51,895 bases of DNA from BQJD01 sp965652415 (GCA_965652415.1 CBFGVH010000008.1:1-51895); one strand, 5' to 3'; positions 16,296 to 25,543 are shown, counted from the first letter of the stretch. Made by a program: numbers and translations. The notes: generated by a model from the letters alone, not told the origin.

Positions 16296-18668
16296 ATGAA
16301 TCTCGTCCCATCCATGGCGGCTCGCATTCAGTCCGCCGCCATCGCGGTCGTCATCTTCCTGACCAACCTGTCTGGCGCCGCCGGCGCCGCTCATGAAACC
16401 ACCGCTCACGCGAGTACCGGCTTGCGCATGGGCGATTCCACGGTGGAAGGCTTCGCCGATTTTCTAGTCCCGCTGGTCGAGCGCGGTCATGGCGTGCTGC
16501 TCGTCAACCCGCGGTTCTCGCTCCGGGATGAAGGCGAGACCCAGGCCAGCCTCGGGCTCGTGTGGCGAACCTGGCTGCCCGATGCCAACGTGGTGATCGG
16601 CGCCAACGCCTGGCTCGACTCGCGACGGAGCCGCCACGGCAACCGCTTCAACCAGGCCGGTCTCGGGCTGGAACTGCTCGGCGAACACGTCGACGCGCGC
16701 GTCAACTGGTATGACGCCGACAACGACCCGGCCATCGCCGGCGAATTCGCCACCCGCGAGGTCGCGACGCGAACCGAAGTCTCCGACTGGCGCGACGTTT
16801 CCATTCGCCGGGAAATCGACGTCGATGTCGACGAGCGCGTCAGCTCCGAGGTGATCGGGGCGACCGACCCCGGCTACGGCGAACCCTATGGCAGGGACCA
16901 CACCGTGCTGCAGGACATCGAGCACGATGTCACGCGCCGAATCGATTCCGAGCGCATCGTCACCACCACGACCACCGAGCATCGCACCGTGCGCACCACA
17001 CGTGCCACGCAACGGTTCACGACCACCACCGACCGGCTGTTCCGGCGCTACGAAGCCGCCATGGACGGCTTCGATGCCGAGATAGGCGTCAAGCTGCCTC
17101 TGTCCGACCGGGCACCGGAGGTGCGCGTGTTCGCCGGCTACTACGACTTCGACAATCCCTACGGCGATGACTTGAGCGGATACAAGGGACGGATCGAGAT
17201 GCGCGCCGGCCCGTACTTCACCTTCGACGCCGAGGTGTTCGACGACGACAGGCTCAACGGCACCGACTACTTCGTGGGCTTCAGGCTTCACGTTCCGCTG
17301 TACGGGCGCGACACGTGGAGAAAATTTCGAGAGGGAGTTCGAGGTGCCGCCAGCCGCTCAGTTGTCGAGCGCCGGTTCAGCGACATGGTGATGCGCGACG
17401 TGCGCGTGCAGAAGGCGGAATCGGAACCCGAAGAGGTTCTCGCTCGACGTCGTCAGCGTACCGAGGTCGAGACGGACCGACAGGTCAGCGAGAGCCGTTC
17501 CACTACGAGGTCGGTGAGCAGGAGCACCCGGACCACCAGCGAGATCGCCACCGGGACCGAGGTGCTGGAAACCGTGACCATCGCCGACGACGTCACCTTC
17601 GTCGACGCCGACAACGACAGCGGCGAGGAGGACGGTACGATCGAGAAGCCGTTCAGGTCGCTGAGGGACGGCATCGAGGACGGCGCGGCGACAGGCAACA
17701 ACACCATCTTCCTCTGCGAGGCCGGCTCCGGCGGCCTGTGCGACCGCGCCGGCGGCGACAGCAGCTACGACGAAGTCGTGACCCTCGCGCAGGACCAGGT
17801 ACTTACCAGTTCCATCGAGGCACACGACGGTCACCACTTCGAGACCGTCAACCGGCCGGTCATCGCCCCCTCCTCGCCGGGCCCGGGGCCCGCCGTGACC
17901 CTGTCGACGAGGACGATGATACACCGCCTACGGGTGGACGCCTCGGGGGTGAACGTCATGAATGCGGTAGGGTCGCTACCCGGCCAGGATTTTCCGGCCG
18001 ACCGGTACACAGTAACGGACAACGAGTTGATCACGTCCGGCGGTACCGGCGCGACTTTCTCCATCGCCGCGAACGAGGTGGACGTCGTGATTCGCGACAA
18101 CCACGTAACCGGCCCGGCAGGAGCGGGCATCGTCGCGACCGGCAGTTCGTCAGGCACCGGCAGCGTGGTGATTGACGGCAATACCGTGGATGCCCTGCAA
18201 ACGGGAATCTATACCGGCATCGCGAGCGGCGCCGTCGACATCACCATCAGCGGCAACACGGTGACGACCCTCGGAAGCGTCGCCCGCGGCATTTACGACT
18301 ATCCGCGCTTCGGGACCGAGACGACCATAGACGGCAACGTCGTTACCACGCGCGGCGTCAACTCGACCGGCATCCTGAAGATGAGCTCGAGCGAATCGAC
18401 ATCCGGCACGATCTCGGGCAACACGGTGGTTGTAAACAAGGCGGGCGGCGAAGCCGTTTACCTCGGAGTCGCGAACGGGTTCAACACCTGCAACACCGTC
18501 ACCGGCAACGACCTCACGGCCGCGAGCGGCACGGCCATCCGCGTCGGTGCACTCGGCATCCGCGGCATCCAGGTGAGCGCCGCCGACGCCGCGCAACTCG
18601 CGGCCGAGAACACGCTCAACGGCGGCAGCGTGGTAGACGAAGGCGGCGTATTCGGCTGCACGCCGTAG
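16296..18668 (+). CDS. Inverse-autotransporter-like barrel with C-terminal beta-helix
   Basis: A 790-residue predicted outer-membrane/surface protein. After a signal peptide (residues 1-31) comes a region resembling the intimin/invasin (inverse autotransporter) beta-barrel. GFADFLVPLVERGHGVLLVN, SLGLVWRTWLPDANVVIGAN and RFNQAGLGLELLGEHVDARV (about 52-140) are the typical alternating strands. The barrel continues at about 255-340 (AEIGVKLPLS, VFAGYYDFDNPYG, YFVGFRLHVPLYG). Between them lies a polar Thr/Arg/Glu insert (about 150-250). A second polar linker (350-425) leads to a right-handed parallel beta-helix (430-790) that opens with FVDADNDSGEEDGTIEKPFR and has repeated NxVT-type turns. No LysM or Ig-like domain is seen. 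The ATG at 16296 is chosen for its AAGGAGG site (16278-16284) and signal peptide. Function may be adhesion or surface enzyme display. Confidence 0.75.
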   Translation: MNLVPSMAARIQSAAIAVVIFLTNLSGAAGAAHETTAHASTGLRMGDSTVEGFADFLVPLVERGHGVLLVNPRFSLRDEGETQASLGLVWRTWLPDANVVIGANAWLDSRRSRHGNRFNQAGLGLELLGEHVDARVNWYDADNDPAIAGEFATREVATRTEVSDWRDVSIRREIDVDVDERVSSEVIGATDPGYGEPYGRDHTVLQDIEHDVTRRIDSERIVTTTTTEHRTVRTTRATQRFTTTTDRLFRRYEAAMDGFDAEIGVKLPLSDRAPEVRVFAGYYDFDNPYGDDLSGYKGRIEMRAGPYFTFDAEVFDDDRLNGTDYFVGFRLHVPLYGRDTWRKFREGVRGAASRSVVERRFSDMVMRDVRVQKAESEPEEVLARRRQRTEVETDRQVSESRSTTRSVSRSTRTTSEIATGTEVLETVTIADDVTFVDADNDSGEEDGTIEKPFRSLRDGIEDGAATGNNTIFLCEAGSGGLCDRAGGDSSYDEVVTLAQDQVLTSSIEAHDGHHFETVNRPVIAPSSPGPGPAVTLSTRTMIHRLRVDASGVNVMNAVGSLPGQDFPADRYTVTDNELITSGGTGATFSIAANEVDVVIRDNHVTGPAGAGIVATGSSSGTGSVVIDGNTVDALQTGIYTGIASGAVDITISGNTVTTLGSVARGIYDYPRFGTETTIDGNVVTTRGVNSTGILKMSSSESTSGTISGNTVVVNKAGGEAVYLGVANGFNTCNTVTGNDLTAASGTAIRVGALGIRGIQVSAADAAQLAAENTLNGGSVVDEGGVFGCTP

Positions 18669-18870
18669 GCGCGGGTCGCCGGGCGCCTCATTGCCCTGGT
18701 CGACGGGTACCAAGGCTCTTTCGCGTCGGGCTTGTCGCAAGCCGTCAATGTCGCGCGGCGGGCGGGGCCGCGCCAGGCTTGTGCGCAGGCGCGACCCGCG
18801 AACGACCACCCGAGCGACTGCAAGCTGCGGAGGATGTTGCCGCAGTCGCTCGTGCTCGGCCGTCGGCGTG

Positions 18871-18890
18871 CCGTTGACCTGCGTCAACGG
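18871..18890. promoter_or_regulatory. Inverted repeat upstream of the macA-like gene
   Basis: Perfect 8-bp arms CCGTTGAC / GTCAACGG around CTGC, 58 bases before the adaptor start codon. It contains a TTGACC that could be a -35, but no matching -10 is obvious at 16-18 bases. It is a plausible operator for the export operon. Confidence 0.4.
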
Positions 18891-18947
18891 TCCTTGGGAA
18901 GGGCCGTGATAGCGTCGCGGTTCAGATGTCAACCGACCCGCCCCCCG

Positions 18948-20243
18948 ATGTCCACGGATTCAACCTCGTCCCAGCCAGCAACGGCGACAGATGTCGCCCG
19001 CACGATCGGGCTCGGCAGTTCGCCGGCCCGGCGCTGGTTGTCGTGGCGGCGCCTGCTTGCCATGCTCGTCGTAGTCCTGGCGGCAGTCGGTGCCTACCTC
19101 GTCGCGTTTCCCGGTGGCGACACCGACCGGCAGGTGAAGTACGTGACGGAGAACCTCGAGCGCGGCCCGCTGACGCAGACCGTCACCGCCACCGGCACCG
19201 TCGAGCCGACCAACAAGGTCGAGATCTCCAGCGAGCTTTCCGGCACGATCCGCTCCGTTGCCGTCGACTTCAATGATCGGGTCGGGACGGGCCAGGTTCT
19301 CGCGGTGCTCGACACCGGCAAGCTCGAGGCCGAGCTCAGCCACGCGCGGGCCTCGCTGGTGGTCAGGCGCGCGCAGCTCCAGGAGGCCCAGGCGACACTC
19401 GAGGAGGCCAGGCTGGCCCTCGAGCGGACCCGCGCCCTTTCCGAGCGGGACTTCGCATCGCGCGCGACGCGGGAGTCGGCCGAGGCCACCCATCAACGGG
19501 CGACGGCGGGCGTCGCGGTGGCCAGGGCCAACATCGAGGTCGCCGAGGCGGACCTCCTGACCGCCGAGACCAACCTTGCCAAGGCCACGATCCGCTCGCC
19601 GATCGACGGCGTGGTCATGAGCCGGTCCGTGGAACTCGGGCAGACCGTGGCGGCGTCCCTGCAGGCGCCGGTGCTGTTCACGCTGGCCGAGGACCTCGCG
19701 GCCATGCAACTGGAGGTAGATATCGACGAGGCCGACGTCGGCCAGGTGACAGAGGGCCAGACGGCCGTCTTCACCGTCGACGCGTGGCGCGACCGCCGCT
19801 TCCCCGCCGAGGTGACGATGGTCCGGGTGGCGCCGGAAATCATCAACAACGTGGTCACCTACACGGCGGTGCTGAGGCTCGACAACTCCGAGCTCCTGCT
19901 GCGCCCGGGCATGACGGCGACGGTCGACATCGTGGTCAACGAGGTGCGCGACGCACTACTGCTGCCCAATGCCGCATTGCGCTTTGCGCCGCCGGCGGCC
20001 GAGGCCGACGACAGCGGCGGCGTACTGGGGATGTTGCTGCCGCGGCCGCCGCGCGGAGGCGGCGACAACGCAAGGGTGGCCGCGGACGGCGATGGACGAA
20101 GGACGGTCTACCGGCTGGACAACAACGAGCCCGTGCCGGTGGTCATCCGGGTCGGCGTCAGCGACGGCGCCTATACGGAGGTGATCAACGGCGACCTCGC
20201 GGCGGGCACCGCGGTCATCGTGGACTCCGTGACGGCGAGATAG
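18948..20243 (+). CDS. MacA/HlyD-type periplasmic adaptor
   Basis: A 431-residue membrane-fusion protein that links the inner-membrane MacB-like pump to an outer-membrane channel. It has one N-terminal membrane segment (about residues 30-50: LLAMLVVVLAAVGAYLVAF), a lipoyl/barrel-sandwich half (VEPTNKVEISSELSGTIRSV), a long alpha-helical hairpin (about 115-195, rich in Ala/Glu/Arg) and the second lipoyl half (ATIRSPIDGVVMSRSVELGQ). Beta-barrel and membrane-proximal domains follow. Start: ATG 18948 gives the sequence MSTDSTSSQ; no strong ribosome site is visible and an in-frame GTG at 18906 is possible. It is followed by the ATPase gene 6 bases later. No TolC-like gene is adjacent. Confidence 0.9.
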   Translation: MSTDSTSSQPATATDVARTIGLGSSPARRWLSWRRLLAMLVVVLAAVGAYLVAFPGGDTDRQVKYVTENLERGPLTQTVTATGTVEPTNKVEISSELSGTIRSVAVDFNDRVGTGQVLAVLDTGKLEAELSHARASLVVRRAQLQEAQATLEEARLALERTRALSERDFASRATRESAEATHQRATAGVAVARANIEVAEADLLTAETNLAKATIRSPIDGVVMSRSVELGQTVAASLQAPVLFTLAEDLAAMQLEVDIDEADVGQVTEGQTAVFTVDAWRDRRFPAEVTMVRVAPEIINNVVTYTAVLRLDNSELLLRPGMTATVDIVVNEVRDALLLPNAALRFAPPAAEADDSGGVLGMLLPRPPRGGGDNARVAADGDGRRTVYRLDNNEPVPVVIRVGVSDGAYTEVINGDLAAGTAVIVDSVTAR

Positions 20244-20249
20244 CCGGCC

Positions 20250-20972
20250 GTGAACCGGAACACTGCGGCGGAAGATGTGCCCCTCGTCGAGTTCACCGCC
20301 GTTGCCCGGGTCTATGGGCGAGGCAGCGCGGCCGTCCGGGCGCTGGACGGGGTCGATCTCGGGATAGCAAGGGGCGAGTACGTTGCCATCATGGGCCCGA
20401 GCGGGTCCGGCAAGTCGACTGCGATGAACATCATCGGCTGTCTCGACGCGCCGACCAGCGGCACCTACAGGTTCAGCGGTGTCGAGGTGGGCGGCTTGCG
20501 CCGAGACCAGAGGGCCCTGCTGCGCCGCCACTTCATCGGCTTCGTCTTCCAGGGATTCAACCTGCTTGCGCGCACCAGCGCCCTGGAGAACGTCGAGCTG
20601 CCGCTCGTCTACCGCGGCACGCCATCGGGGGAACGCCGGAAGCTGGCTCGCGACGCGCTGGCGAGGGTCGGGCTTGGCGGCTGGGAGCATCATGGACCGG
20701 CGGAACTCTCGGGCGGCCAGCAGCAGCGGGTCGCGATCGCGCGCGCCATCGTCACCCGGCCGGCGCTGGTGCTCGCCGACGAACCGACAGGCAACCTCGA
20801 CACCGCGCGCAGCCACGAGATCATGAGACTGCTGACGGAACTCAACGAGGGCGACGGTATCACCATCATCATGGTGACCCATGAAGCGGAGATGGCCGAG
20901 TACGCCTCGCGCACCATCCGTTTCCTCGACGGTCGTGTCGAAACCGACCGTCAGCGACCGAGGGTCGCCTGA
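20250..20972 (+). CDS. MacB/LolD-type ABC ATPase
   Basis: A 240-residue ABC ATPase of the LolD/MacB class. Walker A is GPSGSGKST (about residues 50-58), then the class-typical NIIGCLDAPTSG, FVFQGFNLL, signature ELSGGQQQRVAIARAI, Walker B LVLADEPTGNLD and H-loop VTHEAEMA. It starts with GTG 6 bases after the adaptor gene and its TGA overlaps the ATG of the permease gene, so the three form one operon. The system probably exports a peptide, lipid or antibiotic, with mechanical power transmission as in MacB. Confidence 0.93.
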   Translation: MNRNTAAEDVPLVEFTAVARVYGRGSAAVRALDGVDLGIARGEYVAIMGPSGSGKSTAMNIIGCLDAPTSGTYRFSGVEVGGLRRDQRALLRRHFIGFVFQGFNLLARTSALENVELPLVYRGTPSGERRKLARDALARVGLGGWEHHGPAELSGGQQQRVAIARAIVTRPALVLADEPTGNLDTARSHEIMRLLTELNEGDGITIIMVTHEAEMAEYASRTIRFLDGRVETDRQRPRVA

Positions 20973-22174
20973 TGTTCAGGGAAACGCTGCGGCTGGCCCT
21001 GCAGGCCATCGTCAGGAACGCGATGCGCTCGTTCCTGACCGTTCTCGGCATTGTCATCGGCGTGGGCGCCGTGATCGCCATGGTGACCCTGGGCAACGGC
21101 ACGACGGCCAGGGTCGAGGCGGAGATCGCCGCGCTCGGCACCAACCTCCTGTTCCTGCGGCCGGGCCAGGGGTTCGGCCCGAGGCGCACCGACGCCCCCG
21201 ATTTCACCATGGCCGACGTTGCCGCGATCGAACGCCAGGTCGCCGGCCTGCAGGCAGTGGCGCCCAGCGTCGGCACCGGCGCCCGGGTCGTCTACGGCAA
21301 TCGCAACCACGACACGACCGTGACCGGCTCGACCAACGACTACTTCATCGCCCGGGATTGGCAGCTGGGCCAGGGCCGGCGGTTTCTTGACGGTGAACTG
21401 CGTGCGGGCAAGGCGGTCTGCGTGATCGGCGCCACGGTGCACGCGGAACTGTTCGGCCGCGCCGACCCGATCGGCCAGCGGATCCGGGTCAATGCCATTT
21501 CCTGCGAGGTGATCGGCCTGCTGCAGGCGAAGGGGCAGTCCAGTTTCGGGCAGGACCAGGACGACACGGTCGTCATGCCGATTCGTGCGATGCAGAGGCG
21601 ACTCATCGGCAAGACGGACGTCTCGACGATCCTGCTGTCCGCCAGGAACGACGTCCCGACCGCCAAGGTGCAACGCGACGTGACCTGGCTCATGCGCGAG
21701 CGAAGACGCATCGCCGGTGATCAACAGGACGATTTCAGCGTCCGCGACATGACCGAAATGGTCGAGGCGATGACCACCACCACCCGCGTCCTCACCCGGC
21801 TCCTGGCCGCTGTCGCCGCGGTGAGCCTGCTCGTCGGCGGCATCGGCATCATGAACATCATGCTGGTGTCGGTGACCGAACGCACCCGCGAGATCGGCAT
21901 TCGGCTTGCCATCGGCGCCCAGGAGAGCCAGGTGCTCACGCAATTCCTGGTGGAGGCGGTCGTGCTGTCCCTGTTCGGCGGATTGATCGGCGTCTTTCTC
22001 GGACTGTCCCTGTCCGCCCTCGCCGCGGGCCTGCTGTCGGTGCCGTTCGTCGTCGACCCGACAATAGTCGTTCTGGCCTTTGCGTTCTCCGCGGCCGTGG
22101 GTGTCGCCTTTGGCTACTTTCCGGCCCGCCGGGCCGCCCACCTCGACCCGATCGACGCACTGCGACACGAGTAG
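20972..22174 (+). CDS. MacB-type permease (FtsX superfamily)
   Basis: A 400-residue inner-membrane protein with the MacB layout: one N-terminal membrane segment (FLTVLGIVIGVGAVIAMVTLG, about 25-45), a periplasmic core domain (about 50-270) and three C-terminal segments forming the FtsX domain (about 275-395). The conserved VTERTREIGIRLAIGA and PARRAAHLDPIDALRHE ends are present. Unlike E. coli MacB the ATPase is a separate protein. Its ATG overlaps the ATPase stop. The region between its stop and guaA (22175-22274) shows no strong terminator. Confidence 0.93.
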   Translation: MFRETLRLALQAIVRNAMRSFLTVLGIVIGVGAVIAMVTLGNGTTARVEAEIAALGTNLLFLRPGQGFGPRRTDAPDFTMADVAAIERQVAGLQAVAPSVGTGARVVYGNRNHDTTVTGSTNDYFIARDWQLGQGRRFLDGELRAGKAVCVIGATVHAELFGRADPIGQRIRVNAISCEVIGLLQAKGQSSFGQDQDDTVVMPIRAMQRRLIGKTDVSTILLSARNDVPTAKVQRDVTWLMRERRRIAGDQQDDFSVRDMTEMVEAMTTTTRVLTRLLAAVAAVSLLVGGIGIMNIMLVSVTERTREIGIRLAIGAQESQVLTQFLVEAVVLSLFGGLIGVFLGLSLSALAAGLLSVPFVVDPTIVVLAFAFSAAVGVAFGYFPARRAAHLDPIDALRHE

Positions 22175-22274
22175 CGGCGGTACAGCCGTCGTGGTCGGCA
22201 GCGGTCAACGGTTCGACAATCGAATCCTCGGACGAAAGCGTCCCGGCGCGTGAGGGCGGCGGCAGGACGATGAA

Positions 22275-23864
22275 TCATTCCCACTCGATCGTCGCCGGGG
22301 GCTTGCTGGAGATGTCGTAGACAACGCGACTGACCCCGCGCACTTCGTTGATGATACGGCTGGATATGCGCTCCAGTATCTCGTAGGGGATGTGCTTGAT
22401 GTTGGCGGTCATGAAGTCGACGGTTTGAACCGCGCGCAGGGCGATGACGAACTCGTAGGCGCGGTTGTCGCCCACCACGCCGACCGACTTCACCGGCAGG
22501 AACACGGCGAATGCCTGGCTGATGGCGTCGTAGAGGTGGTGCTTGTGCAGCTCGTCGAGGTAGATGGCGTCTGCCTTGCGCAGGATGTCGGCGTACTCTT
22601 TCTTCACCTCGCCGAGGATGCGCACGCCGAGGCCCGGGCCGGGAAACGGGTGGCGTCCGATCATCACCGCCGGCAGGCCGAGTTCGGCGCCGATCCGCCG
22701 CACCTCGTCCTTGAACAGCTCCGCCAGCGGCTCGAGCAGCTTGAGCCTGAGCGTTTCCGGCAGTCCGCCGACGTTGTGATGGGACTTTATGACCTTCGCC
22801 TTGCCGGTCTTCGCGCCCGCCGACTCGATCACGTCCGGATAGATCGTCCCCTGGGCGAGCCACGCGGCGTCCTCGATCTTGGCCGCCTCCTCCTGGAACA
22901 CGTCGATGAACACGCCCCCGATGATCTTGCGTTTCCTCTCCGGGTCGGCTTCGCCGGCCAGGGCGTCGAGGAAGCGCGCCTCGGCGTTGACCCGGATCAC
23001 CTTCACGCCGAGGTGCTCGGCGAAGGTGGCCATGACCTGGTCGCCCTCGTCGGCGCGCAGCAGACCGTTGTCGACGAAGATGCAGGTCAGCTGATCGCCG
23101 ATGGCGCGGTGCAGGAGCGCCGCCACCACCGACGAATCCACGCCGCCGGACAAACCGAGAATCACCTTCTCCCTGCCGACCGCCTGGCGCACGCGGCCGA
23201 CGAGGTCGTCGATGATGTTGCCCGGCACCCAGTCGGAACCGCACACGCACACCTCGTGGACGAAGCGCGAGAGGATGTCGCGGCCAAGCCGCGTATGGGT
23301 GACCTCGGGGTGGAACTGCAGGCCGTAGAAGCCGCGGTGGGTGTCGGCAATGGCCGCGAGCGGTGCACTCGGCGTCGCGCCGATGACTTCGAACCCGGGC
23401 GGCAGGGCGGCGACCTTGTCGCCGTGGCTCATCCAAACGTCCAGCAGTCCCTGCCCGGCGCGGTCGTGGCGGTCGGCGATGTCGCCGAGCAGGTGCGGGC
23501 CGTGCAGCACCATGACCTCGGCATAGCCGTACTCCTGCTCAGTCGCCGCGTCCACCGAGCCGCCGAGATCGGCGGCCATGATCTGCATGCCGTAGCAGAT
23601 GCCCAGCACGGGAACACCCATCTCGTACACGATGGGGTCGGGGCGCAGGGTCTCGGCGCGGTGCGCGGAATCGGGGCCCCCTGAGAGAATGATGCCGCGC
23701 GGGGAGAAGCTGCGAATGTCCTCGCCGTCGACGTCGCCGGCGTAGATCTCGCAGTACACGCCGAGCGCGCGCACCGAGCGCGCGATGAGCTGGGTGTACT
23801 GGGAACCGAAGTCCAGGATCAGGATGCGGTCCTGGTGGGGATCGAGCGTGGCTGGTGTCTGCAT
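22275..23864 (-). CDS. guaA: GMP synthase (glutamine-hydrolysing)
   Basis: GuaA aminates XMP to GMP with ATP and glutamine, the last step of GMP synthesis. The 529-residue protein has the class-I glutaminase domain (RILILDFGSQYTQLIARSVR; nucleophile in GICYGMQ; HPEVTHT), the ATP-pyrophosphatase loop LSGGVDSSV and the C-terminal dimerisation domain ending TIEWE. Length matches the family (525 aa in E. coli). The ATG at 23864 (MQTPATLDP) is favoured; an in-frame GTG lies 9 bases upstream. It follows guaB by 55 bases, the classical guaBA order. Confidence 0.97.
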   Translation of the reverse strand: MQTPATLDPHQDRILILDFGSQYTQLIARSVRALGVYCEIYAGDVDGEDIRSFSPRGIILSGGPDSAHRAETLRPDPIVYEMGVPVLGICYGMQIMAADLGGSVDAATEQEYGYAEVMVLHGPHLLGDIADRHDRAGQGLLDVWMSHGDKVAALPPGFEVIGATPSAPLAAIADTHRGFYGLQFHPEVTHTRLGRDILSRFVHEVCVCGSDWVPGNIIDDLVGRVRQAVGREKVILGLSGGVDSSVVAALLHRAIGDQLTCIFVDNGLLRADEGDQVMATFAEHLGVKVIRVNAEARFLDALAGEADPERKRKIIGGVFIDVFQEEAAKIEDAAWLAQGTIYPDVIESAGAKTGKAKVIKSHHNVGGLPETLRLKLLEPLAELFKDEVRRIGAELGLPAVMIGRHPFPGPGLGVRILGEVKKEYADILRKADAIYLDELHKHHLYDAISQAFAVFLPVKSVGVVGDNRAYEFVIALRAVQTVDFMTANIKHIPYEILERISSRIINEVRGVSRVVYDISSKPPATIEWE

Positions 23865-23919
23865 GTCGGTCACTGTCGGTTCGCGCGCCGCGCCGCACCG
23901 CGGCGGACAGGCCACGGCT

Positions 23920-25386
23920 TCAGCGCTCACCCTGGTAGTTCGGCGCCTCCTTGGTGATGGTGACGTCGTGCACATGACTTTCGCGCAGGCCGGCGTTGGT
24001 GATGCGCACGAAACGCCCCTTGCCGCGCAAGTCGTCCACGGTGGCGCAGCCGGTATAGCCCATGGCGGCGCGCAGGCCGCCCATCAGCTGGTGGATGATC
24101 GTCACCATCGGACCCTTGTACGGCACCCTGCCCTCGATGCCCTCCGGCACCAGCTTCTCGGGGTCGCTCTCACCGTCCTGGAAGTACCTGTCGCGCGAGC
24201 CGGCGCTCATCGCCCCGAGCGAACCCATGCCGCGATAGGACTTGTACGAGCGCCCCTGGTATAGCTCGATCTCGCCCGGCGCCTCGTCGGTGCCCGCGAA
24301 CAGGCTGCCCATCATCACCGTGTGGGCGCCGGCGGCGATGGCCTTGGCGAGATCGCCCGAGAAGCGCACGCCCCCGTCGGCGATCAGCGGCACGCCCGTG
24401 TCCTTCAGCGCATCGGCGACGGAGAAAATGGCGGAGATCTGCGGCACGCCGACGCCGGCGACGATGCGCGTCGTGCAGATCGACCCGGGACCGACCCCGA
24501 CCTTGACCGCGTCGACCCCCGCGTCGACCAGCGCCCGTGCCGCCTCGCCGGTGGCGATGTTGCCGCCGATGACGTCGATGGCGTCGCCGTAGGTCTTCTT
24601 GATCTCGGCCACCTTGTTGAGCACGCCGCGCGAATGGCCGTGCGCGGTGTCGACCACGAGGGCGTCGACCCCGGCATCGACCAGGCGCTCCACCCGCTCC
24701 GCCGAATCGGCGCCGACCCCCACCGCGGCGGCCACCATCAGCCGACCGCTATCGTCGCGGCAGGCGTTGGGGTGCTCGGTGGATTTCTGAATGTCCTTGA
24801 CGGTGATCAGCCCCTTGAGATTGAAGTCGTCGTCGACCACCAGCACCTTCTCGATGCGGTGCCGGTGCAGGAGTTCCATCACCACGTCGCGGCTTTCTCC
24901 CTCGCGCACCGTGACCAGGCGTTCCTTGGGCGTCATGATGGCGCTGATCGGCGCGTCGAGCTTGAGTTCGAACCTGAGGTCGCGACTGGTGACGATGCCG
25001 ACCAGCTTGTCGTCGTGCAGTACCGGCACGCCGGAGATCTGCTTGCTGCGCGTCAGCTCGAGCACCTCGCGCACGGTGGTCGACCGTGTCACCGTGATCG
25101 GGTCCTTGATGACGCCGCTTTCGAACTTCTTCACCCGCGCCACCTCGGCGGCCTGGCGTTCGGCGGACAGGTTGCGGTGGATGACGCCGATGCCGCCTTC
25201 CTGGGCCATGCAGATCGCCGCGCGCGACTCGGTCACCGTGTCCATGGCGGCCGACAGCAGCGGGATATTGAGCGTGATCCGGCGGGTCAGGGGCGAGGCG
25301 AGAGCGGCCTCGCGGGGCAGCGTGGTGGAGTAATCGGGGACGAGCAGGACGTCGTCGAAAGTGAGGGCTTCTTCTATCTTTTCCAT
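23920..25386 (-). CDS. guaB: Inosine-5'-monophosphate dehydrogenase
   Basis: GuaB oxidises IMP to XMP with NAD+, the committed step to GMP. The 488-residue product begins MEKIEEALTFDDVLLVPDYS, has a CBS pair (about residues 90-210), the active-site loop GPGSICTTR with the catalytic Cys, the flap region and the GYTGCAT(V) C-terminal part. Length is exactly that of the family. The start is fixed by the conserved N-terminus. No Shine-Dalgarno is present: a near-consensus promoter ends only 6 bases before the ATG, so the mRNA is probably leaderless. It is first in guaBA and divergent from xseA. Confidence 0.97.
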   Translation of the reverse strand: MEKIEEALTFDDVLLVPDYSTTLPREAALASPLTRRITLNIPLLSAAMDTVTESRAAICMAQEGGIGVIHRNLSAERQAAEVARVKKFESGVIKDPITVTRSTTVREVLELTRSKQISGVPVLHDDKLVGIVTSRDLRFELKLDAPISAIMTPKERLVTVREGESRDVVMELLHRHRIEKVLVVDDDFNLKGLITVKDIQKSTEHPNACRDDSGRLMVAAAVGVGADSAERVERLVDAGVDALVVDTAHGHSRGVLNKVAEIKKTYGDAIDVIGGNIATGEAARALVDAGVDAVKVGVGPGSICTTRIVAGVGVPQISAIFSVADALKDTGVPLIADGGVRFSGDLAKAIAAGAHTVMMGSLFAGTDEAPGEIELYQGRSYKSYRGMGSLGAMSAGSRDRYFQDGESDPEKLVPEGIEGRVPYKGPMVTIIHQLMGGLRAAMGYTGCATVDDLRGKGRFVRITNAGLRESHVHDVTITKEAPNYQGER

Positions 25387-25392
25387 CGACGA

Positions 25393-25421
25393 ATTATACT
25401 CGCCGGCCCATCGACGGTAAA
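25393..25421 (-). promoter_or_regulatory. guaB promoter (predicts leaderless mRNA)
   Basis: On the minus strand, TTTACC (complement of 25416-25421), 17 bases, perfect TATAAT (complement of 25393-25398). The guaB ATG begins at 25386, so the usual start point 7 bases after the -10 would be the A of the ATG. Two copies of CGTCGATGG flank the promoter (one overlaps the start codon), a possible operator pair for purine control. Confidence 0.7.
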
Positions 25422-25543
25422 CCTGCCCCGTGCCCTGGCGGGGCCGCGCGAGCAGCCCTGATCGAGCCTTCCATGCCCCCATTCGACAAGTCGCCTCGCG
25501 CCGTCAAGGCCCTGTCCGGACCACGCCGCGCCGGGCCTGGCCG

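Noticed and set aside
18926..19276. 116-codon ORF starting with ATG at 18926
   Set aside because: It is out of frame with the adaptor gene, overlaps it and has Arg-rich shadow composition.
22230..22243. GGACG-AAAG-CGTCC hairpin as terminator between the macB-like gene and guaA
   Set aside because: The stem is only five base pairs and lacks a T-run on either strand.
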